Assembly: GCF_004358755.1 (NCBI RefSeq)
Contig: NZ_SMZY01000007.1
Span: 1-64,000, forward strand
Source: Peribacillus frigoritolerans
GTDB taxonomy: Bacteria > Bacillota > Bacilli > Bacillales > Bacillaceae
Direction of reading: 5' to 3'
Length of the DNA: 64,000 nt
Position numbers and translations under genes: made by a program. Shown in pieces: positions 17,546-25,965 of the stretch. The notes beneath the pieces were generated by a model, which was given only the letters and a program-made list of their open reading frames with translations, did not search any database and had not been told where the DNA came from. Numbering within the stretch: position 1 is the stretch's first letter; each line of letters starts with the position of its first letter.

Positions 17546-17592
17546 TTGACATGTATAATCAAATGAATTAAAATTATCTTGAATTCGAGATA
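17546..17592 (+). promoter_or_regulatory. SigA promoter with MhqR-type operator
   Basis: TTGACA (17546-17551), 17 bp, TAAAAT (17569-17574). The 18-bp near-palindrome TATCTTGAATTCGAGATA (17575-17592) starts right after the -10 box and covers the expected start site. It matches the MhqR operator known in B. subtilis (TATCTCGAATTC-AGATA type). The exact reverse complement occurs at 28036-28053 before the second VOC gene. Confidence 0.85.
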
Positions 17593-17658
17593 TTTATGAG
17601 AATAGGTTTTATATAGATGATTTGTGAGAAGATACAACTAAAAAAGGAGAGATTTTCA

Positions 17659-18588
17659 ATGACTAAGAAAACAGCAGGCATTCACCATATTACGGCAATC
17701 GTTGGTCATCCCCAGGAAAATGCGGACTTTTATGCAGGAATTCTTGGTTTGAGACTGGTAAAGCAAACAATCAATTTTGATGATCCCGGCACGTATCATC
17801 TTTATTTTGGAGACGAAGCGGGTAAACCTGGAACGATTATTACGTTTTTTCCTTGGCATGATGCGTATCAGGGGAAAACCGGTGACGGTCAGGTTGGAGT
17901 CACTTCCTATGTTGTTCCAAAAGGTGCATTGAGCTTTTGGAAAGCAAGACTTGAAAAGATGAATGTATCATTTTCAAAAATGGAACGGTTCGGTGAGCAG
18001 TATCTGCTGTTTGATGATCCGCATGGTCTGCACCTTGAAATTGTTGAGCGGGAAAACGGAGAACCAAACACGTGGGAGTTTGGCGGGGTTACATCTGATG
18101 TTGCGATAAAAGGGTTTGGTGGAGCAACTCTCTTATCTGCCCAGCCTGAGAAAACGGCGGAACTGCTGGAAACCATCATGGGATTTGAAAAAATCGGCCA
18201 GGAAGGAGATTTTACCCGTTTTCGCTCAACAGGTGAGATTGGAAATGTGATTGATTTAAAAATGAGTCCAATCGGCCGCGGGAAAATGGGAGTCGGAACG
18301 GTGCATCATATTGCGTTCCGCGCAAAAAATGATGAGGATCAGCTTCAGTGGCAAAAGCATGTAGCTAACGGCGGATATCAAGTCACTCCTGTACAGGACC
18401 GTCAATATTTTAATGCGATCTATTTCAGAGAACACGGCGAAATCCTGTTTGAAATTGCGACAGATCCTCCGGGTTTTGCACATGATGAAGAGAAGCTTGG
18501 AGAAAAGCTGATGCTGCCAGAATGGTATGAGGCGCAAAGAGAAAAAATTAAAAAAGTACTTGCTCCATTTACAATTAGAGAGCTGTAA
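17659..18588 (+). CDS. VOC ring-cleaving dioxygenase, MhqO/MhqA type
   Basis: This 309-residue protein is made of paired vicinal-oxygen-chelate modules. Metal-ligand positions are seen in GIHHITAIVG (residues 6-15), in GTVHHIAFRA and in the glutamate of GEILFEIATDPPGF. Relatives in B. subtilis (MhqA, MhqO) belong to the MhqR regulon and are thought to open or detoxify hydroquinone rings. The ATG at 17659 follows AAGGAGA; an in-frame ATG at 17617 has no ribosome binding site. The flavin reductase-like gene follows 12 bp later, so the pair is co-transcribed from the MhqR-type promoter. Confidence 0.88.
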   Translation: MTKKTAGIHHITAIVGHPQENADFYAGILGLRLVKQTINFDDPGTYHLYFGDEAGKPGTIITFFPWHDAYQGKTGDGQVGVTSYVVPKGALSFWKARLEKMNVSFSKMERFGEQYLLFDDPHGLHLEIVERENGEPNTWEFGGVTSDVAIKGFGGATLLSAQPEKTAELLETIMGFEKIGQEGDFTRFRSTGEIGNVIDLKMSPIGRGKMGVGTVHHIAFRAKNDEDQLQWQKHVANGGYQVTPVQDRQYFNAIYFREHGEILFEIATDPPGFAHDEEKLGEKLMLPEWYEAQREKIKKVLAPFTIREL

Positions 18589-18600
18589 GGAGGAATGACA

Positions 18601-19209
18601 GTGCTGAGCATTAATCCAGCTGCCAATACAGAGAGGGAAAATTATAAGCTTTTAACAGGAAGCATTATTCCAAGACCGATTGCATTTATTACTTCACTTG
18701 CAGAAGACGGAACATTAAACGGGGCACCGTTCAGTTACTTTAACATTGTTTCCGCCAATCCTCCGATGATTTCAGTATCCGTTCAAAGGAGCGGGGGAAT
18801 TCAAAAGGATACTGCCAGAAATATCAGAAGCCTGAAAGAATTTGCCGTTCACATTGTGGATGAGGGCAATGTTGAAAAAATCAATATCACGGCAGCCAGC
18901 CTCAAGCCGGACCAAAGTGAGGTAGAGTTAGCGCAATTAACGCCTGTTGAAAGCAGCAGGATTGCTGTACCGGGTATCAAAGAAGCCAAAGTGCGCATGG
19001 AATGTGTGCTGGAACAAGTGATTGAGCTCGGCGGGGACGATTTGCCAGGATGCGATTTGATCATCGGGAAAATTGTTCAATTTCATGTAGAAGACAGCAT
19101 CTATGAAAAAGGAAGAATTGATCCTGATGGACTTGGCGCTGTCAGCAGACTTGCGGGAAATGATTACGCAAAAGTCGGAGAATTATTTTCAATTGAACGG
19201 CCAATATGA
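18601..19209 (+). CDS. flavin reductase-like (flavoredoxin) protein
   Basis: The 202-residue protein belongs to the FMN-binding split-barrel flavin reductase family. Typical motifs are SIIPRPIAFITSLAEDG (near 21-37), NGAPFSYFNIVSANPP and KDTARNI. It probably binds FMN and handles electron transfer or quinone reduction together with the VOC enzyme upstream. The GTG at 18601 is spaced correctly from AAGGAGG (18587-18593); the ATG at 18595 is too close. It is the last gene of the two-gene MhqR-type unit, with a terminator after it. Confidence 0.85.
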   Translation: MLSINPAANTERENYKLLTGSIIPRPIAFITSLAEDGTLNGAPFSYFNIVSANPPMISVSVQRSGGIQKDTARNIRSLKEFAVHIVDEGNVEKINITAASLKPDQSEVELAQLTPVESSRIAVPGIKEAKVRMECVLEQVIELGGDDLPGCDLIIGKIVQFHVEDSIYEKGRIDPDGLGAVSRLAGNDYAKVGELFSIERPI

Positions 19210-19240
19210 AAAACGGACCAAATACTGGTCCGTTTTTGTG
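19209..19240 (+). terminator. terminator after the VOC/flavin reductase unit
   Basis: AAAAACGGACCA and TGGTCCGTTTTT pair around AATAC. A and T runs on both sides make it usable in either direction. Confidence 0.88.
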
Positions 19241-19286
19241 TTGGCAAATACCTTGATTTAGGCGGATAAACAGAAAAAAAGCCAGC

Positions 19287-19790
19287 TCATAAAAATAAAA
19301 CCATATGATCCTCATCATAATAAATGCCATCAGCTTTCAGCGCTCTTTTTTCATGCCCATAAACAGTGAAGCCAAATGATGTGTACAGCTCCTTTGCTGA
19401 CTGGTTTGTGCTCACAACAGATAACTGAAGCTGCTCTGTATCCTCAAGCGCCTGTGCTTTTATTACTACTTCAGACATCAGCTTTTTTCCGATGCCGCTT
19501 CCCCGGTAAGAAGGAGAGACATACATCGCGAAAATGGAAGCTTTATGCATAAGCTTTACCTTCGTTTCTTTTACTAATGTGACGACACCGGCAAGTTCGT
19601 TATTTTTAAAAGCGCCAAATGTAAAAGCTGTATCTGATTCAAGTCTCGATTTGAAAAGATCAATCGGATAAAGTTGTTCTTCCTCGTAGCTTGATCCAAA
19701 TGCTTCAGGATTGTTTTTTAAGCCTTCCAGACGAATGTTCCGGTAAAGGTTTGCGTCATGTCTGTTCAAGTGTCGGATGTTCATGGGCAC
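19287..19790 (-). CDS. GNAT family N-acetyltransferase
   Basis: This 167-residue single-domain GNAT acetyltransferase has the acetyl-CoA loop motif SPSYRGSGIGKKLMSEV (near 91-107) and the C-terminal NQSAKELYTSFGF (near 129-141). Acetyl-CoA is the donor; the acceptor is unknown. The ATG is preceded by GGAGGTG on the minus strand. It is divergent from the mannitol operon, which starts about 180 bp away, and has no evident partner gene. Confidence 0.85.
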   Translation of the reverse strand: MPMNIRHLNRHDANLYRNIRLEGLKNNPEAFGSSYEEEQLYPIDLFKSRLESDTAFTFGAFKNNELAGVVTLVKETKVKLMHKASIFAMYVSPSYRGSGIGKKLMSEVVIKAQALEDTEQLQLSVVSTNQSAKELYTSFGFTVYGHEKRALKADGIYYDEDHMVLFL

Positions 19791-19851
19791 CTCCAGAATT
19801 GTTTTCTTATAGTTTACTGGTCAGTAAGCGTTTGTACCAATCTTTTTATTG

Positions 19852-19873
19852 TTGGCAACAGTACATATGACAA
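19852..19873 (+). promoter_or_regulatory. MtlR-like operator
   Basis: TTGGCA and TGACAA are separated by 10 bp. They match the outer arms of the MtlR operator consensus (TTGNCA ... TGNCAA), but with a spacing 2 bp wider. It lies about 95 bp before mtlA, where the activator MtlR would bind. Confidence 0.45.
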
Positions 19874-19930
19874 AGTTGGGTTTTCTTTAAATTGTAGGGA
19901 GAAGGGATGAGTCGTAAGATAGAGATATAA

Positions 19931-19948
19931 AGTTTAAACGCTTTCAAT
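19931..19948 (+). promoter_or_regulatory. cre-like site (CcpA) before mtlA
   Basis: AGTTTAAACGCTTTCAAT matches the catabolite-responsive consensus around AAACGCTTTCA, with about two mismatches. It sits about 20 bp upstream of the mtlA start codon, consistent with glucose repression of the mannitol operon. Confidence 0.65.
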
Positions 19949-19968
19949 TCAGCGGGGAGGTTAACGAT

Positions 19969-21717
19969 ATGTCAAACCAAAACAATTCAGATATAAAGGT
20001 TCGCATTCAGCGCTTTGGAAGTCACTTAAGCGGAATGATTATGCCGAACATTGCAGCATTCATCGCTTGGGGGCTGATCACAGCTCTATTTATTCCAACA
20101 GGCTGGTGGCCAAATAAGGAATTGGCAGAGCTTGTAGGACCGATGATCACTTATCTCCTGCCATTGCTGATCGGATTTACCGGCGGTCGCATGGTTTATG
20201 ATCTGCGCGGGGGTGTCGTTGGTGCAACGGCAACTATGGGGGTAATCGTAGGTTCAGAAATACCGATGTTCTTGGGAGCCATGATTATGGGTCCTCTTGG
20301 CGGGTATTTAATTAAGAAAGTGGACCAGATGTTCAAGGATAAGGTCCGATCTGGTTTTGAAATGCTTTACAATAATTTTTCAGCAGGGATTTTAGCGGGT
20401 CTGTTAACAATTGTGGCTTTTAAAGCCATTGGACCACTGGTTTCAGGATTAACGAATATTCTTATCGGCGGAGTAGAAGCGATCGTTTCGGCAGGTCTCC
20501 TGCCGCTTGCAAGTGTTTTTGTAGAGCCGGCTAAGGTATTGTTTTTAAACAACGCCATCAACCACGGTATTTTCAGCCCGATTGGCATTGAGCAGGCATC
20601 CAAAGCAGGCAAATCAATCTTATTCCTGATTGAATCCAACCCTGGACCAGGACTTGGCATTTTGCTTGCCTATATGGTTTTTGGAAAAGGCAATGCGAAA
20701 CAGTCTTCACCTGGTGCAGCGATCATTCATTTCTTTGGGGGAATTCACGAAATCTACTTCCCTTACATTTTGATGAAGCCATTGTTAATCTTAGCGGCTA
20801 TTGCCGGAGGAGCAAGCGGTGTCATGACGTTCATGCTGTTTGATGCAGGACTTGTAGCCACTCCTTCTCCAGGAAGCATCTTTGCTCTATTGGCAATGAC
20901 ACCAAGAGGGAACTTTGCAGGTGTGATTTTAGGGGTAGTGGTTGCTGCAGCGATTTCATTCTTAGTAGCAAGTGTCATTTTGAAATCATCAAAATCATCT
21001 GATGACGAGAGCATTGAAGCAGCAACAGAGAAGATGCAGCAAATGAAAGGAAAGAAAAGCAGTGTTGCAGACTCACTAGTTGCCGAAAAGAAATCATCTG
21101 CAGTAAACGATTATCAAAATGTGCAAAAAGTTGTCTTCGCATGTGATGCAGGCATGGGTTCAAGTGCAATGGGTGCCTCTGTTCTGAAAAATAAAATGAA
21201 AAAAGCAGAGCTTGATGTTGATGTGACAAATACAGCAATTGCCCAGCTGCCAAATGATGCAGATGTGGTCATTACCCATAAGGATTTAACAAGCCGTGCA
21301 AAAGAAAAATTGCCTAATGCGATTCACCTTTCTGTAGACAATTTCTTAAACAGTCCGGTTTATGAAAAACTGGTTGGAGATCTGAAGGATGCTGAACAGC
21401 CGGAGACAGCTGAATCTCAAACCGTACAAACACCTGGTAAAAATATTGAGAAGGTCATCTTCGCATGTGATGCAGGAATGGGATCAAGTGCAATGGGAGC
21501 TTCTGTATTAAAAAATAAGTTCAAAAAAGCAGATCTTGATATTCATGTGGCAAACTCGGCGATAAATAATTTGCCAAGTGATGCGGATATTATAATTACG
21601 CATAAAGACTTAACGGACCGTGCAAAGGCTAAAGTCCCTCAAGCTGAACATCTTTCAGTTGATAACTTTTTAAACAGCCCTAAATATGATGAACTGGTTC
21701 AGCGATTAAAGAAGTAA
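19969..21717 (+). CDS. mtlA: PTS mannitol transporter MtlA with duplicated IIB domain
   Basis: MtlA imports mannitol and phosphorylates it to mannitol-1-phosphate. Residues 20-340 form the membrane IIC domain, with GGIHEIYFPYILMKP (257-271). A linker follows, then a IIB domain at 386-474 with phospho-cysteine 392 (FACDAGMGSSAMGAS). A second, highly similar IIB domain occupies 494-582 with Cys500. Bacillus MtlA usually has a single IIB and about 480 residues; this one has 582. The coding DNA of the two copies is also clearly similar (21124-21390 against 21448-21714), pointing to a fairly recent tandem duplication. IIA is supplied by mtlF in the same operon. Confidence 0.96.
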   Translation: MSNQNNSDIKVRIQRFGSHLSGMIMPNIAAFIAWGLITALFIPTGWWPNKELAELVGPMITYLLPLLIGFTGGRMVYDLRGGVVGATATMGVIVGSEIPMFLGAMIMGPLGGYLIKKVDQMFKDKVRSGFEMLYNNFSAGILAGLLTIVAFKAIGPLVSGLTNILIGGVEAIVSAGLLPLASVFVEPAKVLFLNNAINHGIFSPIGIEQASKAGKSILFLIESNPGPGLGILLAYMVFGKGNAKQSSPGAAIIHFFGGIHEIYFPYILMKPLLILAAIAGGASGVMTFMLFDAGLVATPSPGSIFALLAMTPRGNFAGVILGVVVAAAISFLVASVILKSSKSSDDESIEAATEKMQQMKGKKSSVADSLVAEKKSSAVNDYQNVQKVVFACDAGMGSSAMGASVLKNKMKKAELDVDVTNTAIAQLPNDADVVITHKDLTSRAKEKLPNAIHLSVDNFLNSPVYEKLVGDLKDAEQPETAESQTVQTPGKNIEKVIFACDAGMGSSAMGASVLKNKFKKADLDIHVANSAINNLPSDADIIITHKDLTDRAKAKVPQAEHLSVDNFLNSPKYDELVQRLKK

Positions 21718-21746
21718 TCCGTTTGCTTAGATAAGCAGGGATGGTG

Positions 21747-23828
21747 ATGAATGTGTATATTACGGCCAGAGAACGGGATATTTTAAAGCAGCTTTTTGAA
21801 CATCCTGATTTCATTACGGTTCACAAGATTGCTCTGGATGTCGGGGTGAGTTCAAGAACCATTCACCGAGAAATGAAAAAGCTTGAAGATACGCTTTTGA
21901 ATTACCGGATTGTGATCGAGAAGAAGACAGGGCAAGGAGTGAAGCTGACTGGTCTAAAGGAAGATATAGACCGGCTGCGGAGTGACTTGTCCTCGCAGTC
22001 TTCCTATGACTATCTTCAAGATGAGCGGGTGTATTTGCTGATTAGCGAATTGATTCAATCCAGGGAGCAAATGAAGCTCTATGCGCTTGCGTCAAAGCTG
22101 CTTGTTTCTGCAGCAACCATCAGTCATGATTTAGACCGGGTGGAGGAAAAAATCAAACCTTATCAGCTTGAATTAATAAGAAAAAGAGGATTTGGGGTTC
22201 AGCTTACAGGGGAAGAAACAGCAAAAAGAAGATTGCTTGAAGCGCTGTTGCTTGAGACGATTGATGAGCAGGATTTCATTCAGGTTATTGAGAAGGATCC
22301 TTTAAGGGAGCCTGAAAGCCAGACGTATTTAGGCTTTTTAAAAAGCTGTGATCTTAATAAGGCAGATGATGCATTGAAGCCAATCATCGAAATGATGCCC
22401 TATGAAATGGCGGATAACGCTTATTTTTCCCTATTGATTCATTTAAGTGTTGCAGTGAAAAGGCTGACGCAGCAAGAACCAGTGTCCTTCGTAAAAAGTG
22501 ATGTGCAGGATGTGCTTCAATCTGATGAATTTCAAATGGCAGCACGGATCGGGGAGCAAGTAACGAAAGAGTTCAGCGTCTCTCTTCCAGAAGAGGAAAT
22601 CACGCAGATTGCCGTTCATCTTCGAAGAGCGAGAAGACAGAATGAAGATTTCAACTTTGAACAAAGGAATTCTTTAATCTCCCTGCATGTGAAGCAGCTG
22701 ATTGAATATGTTGCGGATGAACTCGGCACTCCGCTTAGAAACAATCAATCTCTTTACAATGGACTGATTTCACATCTTGAACCGGCTTATTACCGGATGA
22801 AAGACGGGATCTACACACATAACCCGTTTGCCAAAGAAACAAAGGAGAACTATCAGAAGCTCTATGAGGCTGTAAAAAAAGGACTGGAGCTCGTTTTTCC
22901 TTCGCTTGTCTTTCCAGATGATGAAACGGCTTTTGTCGTTTTGCACTTTGGTTCAAGCCTTGAGGAAAGAAGACAGGTCTTTTCATATAAAGCATTAATC
23001 GTCTGTTCAAGCGGAATTGGCTCCTCCAAGATGCTTGCAACAAGGATACACAAAGAAATACCTGAAATTACGGAAACAGCTTTATCATCGCTGATTGGCT
23101 TAAAAAAACTGAATTTGGAAGACTTTGATTTAATCATTTCAACCGTCAGTTTGCCGCTTGATTCTTCTGATTATATTCAGGTCGGACCGCTGCTCTCGGA
23201 TCATGAAGCTGAAAAAATCCGCGAACGATTAAAAAGCACGCCCAAATCTAAAAAGATGACCAAACATCCAAGCTATGCAGAGGCTTTAGGCGACGTCAAC
23301 CTGCTTGAAAAAATTGAAGTCTTTGATGAAGCAGCAAAAACCGTTAAAGAGATTCTCAGACATTTCAGAGTCTACCATTTTTCGAATCATGGCAGCCACC
23401 GGGACGTTTTATTTTCAGCAGCAGAGGTATTGAAGGAACAGGGTCTCATTACAGATTCGGAAACACTGACATCCGAGCTTTTAAAGAGAGAGGAGCTTGG
23501 GGGGGTTGGTATTCCGGACTCTTCGGCGGCACTTTATCATTGCCGGGATGCCTGCAATGTTAAGCCGGTTTTCGTTATTTTCAACCTTGAACATCCTTAT
23601 AAAGTTCCTGGAATGGATAACGGAGAAATTGACATGAAGACCCTTGCGCTGCTGCTTGCGCCAAATGATTTTTCTCATACAGGGCTTGAGGTTTTAAGCC
23701 TGATCAGTGCGACATTGATCGAAACAGAAGAAAACCTTCAGCTTTTTCAATCAGGCAATGGAACAAAAATGACAGCCGTATTAAATGAAACTTTTCACAA
23801 ATGGCTTGCACAAAAATTTATAAAATAG
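21747..23828 (+). CDS. mtlR: mannitol operon transcriptional activator MtlR
   Basis: MtlR is a PTS-controlled activator. Modules in order are an N-terminal DeoR/BglG-type helix-turn-helix (about 1-60, VGVSSRTIHREMKKL), a second HTH/Mga-like region, two PRD domains (about 180-400), a IIB-Gat-like domain with cysteine in LIVCSSGIGSSKM (near 415), and a C-terminal IIA-Mtl domain (about 545-690). The length of about 693 matches Bacillus MtlR. Three close starts exist (ATG 21741, ATG 21747, GTG 21753); I chose 21747 for its spacing from CAGGGA. In B. subtilis mtlR lies elsewhere, but here it is inside the operon, the mtlA-R-F-D order known from Geobacillus. Confidence 0.93.
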   Translation: MNVYITARERDILKQLFEHPDFITVHKIALDVGVSSRTIHREMKKLEDTLLNYRIVIEKKTGQGVKLTGLKEDIDRLRSDLSSQSSYDYLQDERVYLLISELIQSREQMKLYALASKLLVSAATISHDLDRVEEKIKPYQLELIRKRGFGVQLTGEETAKRRLLEALLLETIDEQDFIQVIEKDPLREPESQTYLGFLKSCDLNKADDALKPIIEMMPYEMADNAYFSLLIHLSVAVKRLTQQEPVSFVKSDVQDVLQSDEFQMAARIGEQVTKEFSVSLPEEEITQIAVHLRRARRQNEDFNFEQRNSLISLHVKQLIEYVADELGTPLRNNQSLYNGLISHLEPAYYRMKDGIYTHNPFAKETKENYQKLYEAVKKGLELVFPSLVFPDDETAFVVLHFGSSLEERRQVFSYKALIVCSSGIGSSKMLATRIHKEIPEITETALSSLIGLKKLNLEDFDLIISTVSLPLDSSDYIQVGPLLSDHEAEKIRERLKSTPKSKKMTKHPSYAEALGDVNLLEKIEVFDEAAKTVKEILRHFRVYHFSNHGSHRDVLFSAAEVLKEQGLITDSETLTSELLKREELGGVGIPDSSAALYHCRDACNVKPVFVIFNLEHPYKVPGMDNGEIDMKTLALLLAPNDFSHTGLEVLSLISATLIETEENLQLFQSGNGTKMTAVLNETFHKWLAQKFIK

Positions 23829-23839
23829 GAGAGTCGACA

Positions 23840-24274
23840 ATGAAAAAAATACTGGACGAGGCAAATATCCTCCTAAATCAAATAATTGGATCAAAAGAAG
23901 AAGCGATTCGTTTAACTGGAAAACTGCTGGTTGAGAACGGATATGTAAATGAAGACTATATAGAGAAAATGCTTCAGCGTGAAGAGTTATCAACAACTTA
24001 TATGGGAAATGGCGTTGCGATTCCGCATGGCACGGAAGATGCTAAAAAAGAAGTTAATTACTCTGGAATCTCGATTGTTCAAGTTCCTGAAGGCGTAGAC
24101 TTCGGTACTGGAGAACATGCGAAAATTCTGTTTGGAATTGCCGGCAAGGACGGGGAGCATCTAGAGCTTCTTTCTCAAATTGCGATTCTGTGCTCAGAAG
24201 AAGAAAATGTTCAAAAAATGCTTGAAGTTAGCTCAAAACAAGAGCTGATCGCTTTATTTGAAGAGGGGAATTAA
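23840..24274 (+). CDS. mtlF: PTS mannitol-specific enzyme IIA
   Basis: This 144-residue cytoplasmic IIA component passes phosphate from HPr to the IIB domain(s) of MtlA and can also phosphorylate MtlR. The phospho-histidine is His63 in GNGVAIPHGT. Length and N-terminus (MKKILDEANILLN) fit MtlF. The ATG at 23840 follows AGGAGAG; earlier in-frame starts lie inside mtlR. It is 11 bp after mtlR and 1 bp before mtlD, so it is translationally linked with both. Confidence 0.95.
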   Translation: MKKILDEANILLNQIIGSKEEAIRLTGKLLVENGYVNEDYIEKMLQREELSTTYMGNGVAIPHGTEDAKKEVNYSGISIVQVPEGVDFGTGEHAKILFGIAGKDGEHLELLSQIAILCSEEENVQKMLEVSSKQELIALFEEGN

Positions 24275-24275
24275 G

Positions 24276-25406
24276 ATGATTGCCGTACATTTTGGAGCAG
24301 GAAATATCGGCCGCGGATTTATTGGAGCTTTGCTTAGCGGAGCAGGGTATGAAGTTTATTTTGCTGATATCAATAAAGAAGTTATTGACGCTTTAAATGA
24401 AAAAGGAAAGTATGAGGTCAGATTAGCTTCTGATGAAAATGATTCCTTTATTGTTTCAGGCGTAAAAGGAATCAACAGCAATGAGAATGCAGAAGAAGTC
24501 ATTGCGAAGATTGCAGAAGCAGACTTGATTACAACGGCAGTGGGACCAAACATACTGAAGTTTGTTGCAAAAACAATCGCTCTTGGCCTCAAAGAGAAAA
24601 AGACAGAAGCCAATGTGATTGCCTGTGAAAATATGATTGGCGGTACGGATCATTTAAAGAGTGAAATCTTTAAACATCTAAATGAAGAAGAGCAGCACTC
24701 CGTTTCAGAATGGATTGGCTTCCCTAATTCTGCCGTTGACCGTATCGTGCCTATTCAGGAAAACACAGATCTTCTGAGTGTATCAGTAGAACCTTTCTTT
24801 GAATGGGTGATTGAGCAATCAAAGGTAAAGGGAAATATGCCTTCCATTCAAGGAGTCACTTACGTTGATGATTTGATTCCTTATATTGAGCGCAAGCTTT
24901 TCACTGTAAATACAGGTCATGCTGTGACAGCATATGCCGGGTATCAAAAGGGACTGGCTACCGTTAAGGAAGCCATTGAAGATCCAGAGGTTCGAAGTCT
25001 CGTTGAAGGTGCTCTGAGTGAGACAAGCACGCTGCTTGTAAAAGAGTACGGTTTTGACGAGGGAGAGCATTTGAACTATGTGAAAAAAATCATCGAGAGA
25101 TTTGAAAATAAACACATTTCTGATGAAGTCACTCGAGTCGGACGATCACCTAAACGCAAGTTAGGCTTTGATGACCGTCTTGTAGCACCTGCACGAAGGC
25201 TGCTTGAAAAAGGAATCACACCTGATGATCTTGCAGCTGGAATTGCAGCAGGTCTGAAATATGACTTTGACAAAGATGAAGAAGCGGTTGAAATTCAGCA
25301 GCTGATTCAGGATAAGGGGATTTCGGGTGCATTGCAGGAGGTTTCACAGCTTCCTGAAAATCATCCGCTGATCAGCCTTGTTGAAGAGAAATATCATAAG
25401 CTCTAA
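24276..25406 (+). CDS. mtlD: mannitol-1-phosphate 5-dehydrogenase
   Basis: MtlD oxidises mannitol-1-phosphate to fructose-6-phosphate with NAD, feeding glycolysis. The 376-residue protein starts with the Rossmann motif HFGAGNIGRGFIG (residues 5-17). It carries the catalytic region KLFTVNTGHAVTAYAG (near 208-223) of the long-chain mannitol dehydrogenase family. The ATG at 24276 is chosen because AGAGGGG sits 8-13 bp upstream; the frame also extends into mtlF. It is the last gene of the mannitol operon. Confidence 0.96.
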   Translation: MIAVHFGAGNIGRGFIGALLSGAGYEVYFADINKEVIDALNEKGKYEVRLASDENDSFIVSGVKGINSNENAEEVIAKIAEADLITTAVGPNILKFVAKTIALGLKEKKTEANVIACENMIGGTDHLKSEIFKHLNEEEQHSVSEWIGFPNSAVDRIVPIQENTDLLSVSVEPFFEWVIEQSKVKGNMPSIQGVTYVDDLIPYIERKLFTVNTGHAVTAYAGYQKGLATVKEAIEDPEVRSLVEGALSETSTLLVKEYGFDEGEHLNYVKKIIERFENKHISDEVTRVGRSPKRKLGFDDRLVAPARRLLEKGITPDDLAAGIAAGLKYDFDKDEEAVEIQQLIQDKGISGALQEVSQLPENHPLISLVEEKYHKL

Positions 25407-25410
25407 AGTA

Positions 25411-25446
25411 AAAAGCCTATCATTGTCTGACAATGATAGGCTTTTT
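25411..25446. terminator. bidirectional terminator between mtlD and the DUF4385 gene
   Basis: AAAAAGCCTATCATTG and CAATGATAGGCTTTTT form a 16-bp perfect stem around TCTGA; it serves both convergent genes. Confidence 0.92.
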
Positions 25447-25891
25447 AACCATACATTTTCTGATGCTCTTTCTTTAATTCCAAATATTCCTCGTCTTCTC
25501 TCACGGCAATCCACATTTCTTTAAAAATGGCAGCAGACTTTGCTTTTTCCTCGTCAATTTCCCGTTTATGAATGTTTCCATCTTCTTTATACTTACGTCC
25601 GCCTTTATAATTGGCATATCTTCTTGCGCGTGTATATCCCATCTGCAGAAACTTCCGCGCCATGTCCATACCGACAAAGTCATCGTTATCTTTGTATTCC
25701 AGAAAAAGATGATAAATCTTTTCCGAGGATTCCTTTGCGATCTCAGGCGTTTTAAAGCGCCAATGAGGCAAGATTTCGCTTTTGTAAGGCTCTACAAGCA
25801 GGACTCCCTGTTCGCCTCTGCCCACGCGGTACTTCTCTGGATTCTTTCGGAAATCCGTGTTTTCAAAGTCCTCATCATAATTAAATGCCAC
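25445..25891 (-). CDS. DUF4385 family protein
   Basis: A 148-residue soluble protein of the DUF4385 family, recognised by RVGRGEQGVLLVEPYKSEIL, LPHWRFKTPEIA and YTRARRYANYKGGRKY. The function is unknown; the family occurs in bacteria and phages. I chose the GTG at 25891 because GAGGTG is 6 bp upstream, while the GTG at 25900 overlaps the ribosome binding site. A sequence GTTTCC-N15-GGGTAT (25915-25941, minus) resembles a SigB promoter but matches the -35 poorly. Confidence 0.8.
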   Translation of the reverse strand: MAFNYDEDFENTDFRKNPEKYRVGRGEQGVLLVEPYKSEILPHWRFKTPEIAKESSEKIYHLFLEYKDNDDFVGMDMARKFLQMGYTRARRYANYKGGRKYKEDGNIHKREIDEEKAKSAAIFKEMWIAVREDEEYLELKKEHQKMYG

Positions 25892-25965
25892 ACGAATCAC
25901 CTCTCTTTCTTACCATACCCTCGGTGATAAAAAAGGGAAACCGCTGAATGTGCTGGAAAAGATAT

